Source: Actinomycetota bacterium
Lineage (GTDB): Bacteria > Actinomycetota > Actinomycetes > Mycobacteriales > Pseudonocardiaceae
NCBI GenBank assembly: GCA_021324675.1
Contig: JAJPIR010000312.1
Span: 1 to 61,555, forward strand
Direction: 5' to 3'
Length of the DNA: 61,555 nt
The first letter of the stretch is position 1. Every line of letters begins with the position of its first letter. Shown here piece by piece: positions 61,466 through 61,555 of this stretch. Under the pieces are notes generated by a model. That model had not been told where the DNA came from, did no database searches, and saw only the letters and a list, made by a program, of their open reading frames with translations. Position numbers and translations under genes: made by a program.

Positions 61466-61555
61466 GACCTCCGAAGCCTGCGTGAGGCCTGCTTGCAGGG
61501 CCGAACCATCACCATCGCAGGGCTGAGCCATGACCTCCGAAGCCTGCGTGAGGCC
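61450..61555. repeat. 66-bp direct duplication of the carboxylase start region
   Basis: A 40-bp segment (61450-61489) recurs identically at 61516-61555, the window's last base. Each copy contains a Shine-Dalgarno GGAGG and the ATG that begins MAQPC. The period is 66 bp, 22 codons, so both starts are in frame. More copies may lie past the edge. Confidence 0.92.

Overview
The window is high-GC actinobacterial DNA, most likely from the order Pseudonocardiales. The evidence is pervasive GTG starts with 4-nt ATGA/GTGA gene overlaps, a gene block matching the Mycobacterium tuberculosis Rv3671c-Rv3680 neighbourhood, a complete red-type RuBisCO operon as found in some Pseudonocardia-like organisms, and an NRPS with associated genes. 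No rRNA, tRNA or CRISPR array was recognised.

Layout. (1) 1-11.8 kb, accessory: the first part of a large NRPS gene (A-T-C-A-T-E, then the start of another C domain, running off the left edge), a stand-alone beta-lactamase-fold hydrolase upstream of it, a NarL-type two-component pair, a divergent orphan ABC ATPase with damaged motifs, and a TIGR02391 (Ymh) protein whose HEPN-like motif is degenerate. (2) 12-22.2 kb: an exported YVTN beta-propeller protein, an OmpR/HisKA two-component pair, the DEAH helicase HrpA, an alpha/beta hydrolase, a PIG-L deacetylase and a lytic transglycosylase. (3) 22.4-23.4 kb: two gene remnants (a MEDS-domain gene and a short-chain dehydrogenase) next to the first of three copies of a nested inverted-repeat element. 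(4) 23.4-28.6 kb: the conserved block marP-NUDIX-TlpA-nth, a small membrane protein, crp/glxR, ridA and DUF4177. (5) 28.6-35.9 kb: an apparent insertion that separates this block from its usual partners, the two ArsA/Get3-like ATPases. It carries a large serine recombinase, a SigB-like sigma factor, a coiled-coil protein, a DUF5994 protein, a cold-shock protein and a second DivIVA-like protein. (6) 35.9-40.4 kb: the ArsA pair and a membrane flavo-iron-sulfur reductase coupled to a proline-rich membrane-anchored protein. (7) 40.7-47.6 kb: Calvin-cycle genes: phosphoribulokinase, an orphan response regulator, class I aldolase, CbbR, and cbbL-cbbS-cbbX. (8) 47.6-61.5 kb: xthA, a degenerate NUDIX-like protein, a TenA-like protein, gltB-gltD, an EEP-family protein, a RecB-like nuclease broken by an amber codon, an acyl-CoA dehydrogenase and a biotin-dependent carboxylase alpha subunit.

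How it works together: cbbL/S/X with phosphoribulokinase and aldolase provide CO2 fixation under CbbR control. GltBD provides ammonia assimilation. The Crp-nth-MarP block covers cAMP-responsive regulation, repair and envelope stress. The most unusual signals are the gltB-gltD junction, where a 33-bp unit carrying a Shine-Dalgarno sequence and ATG is repeated in frame to make a 46-codon mini-ORF; the three nested-palindrome elements sitting just after stop codons; the island inside the conserved block; and the amber codon inside an Fe-S cysteine motif.
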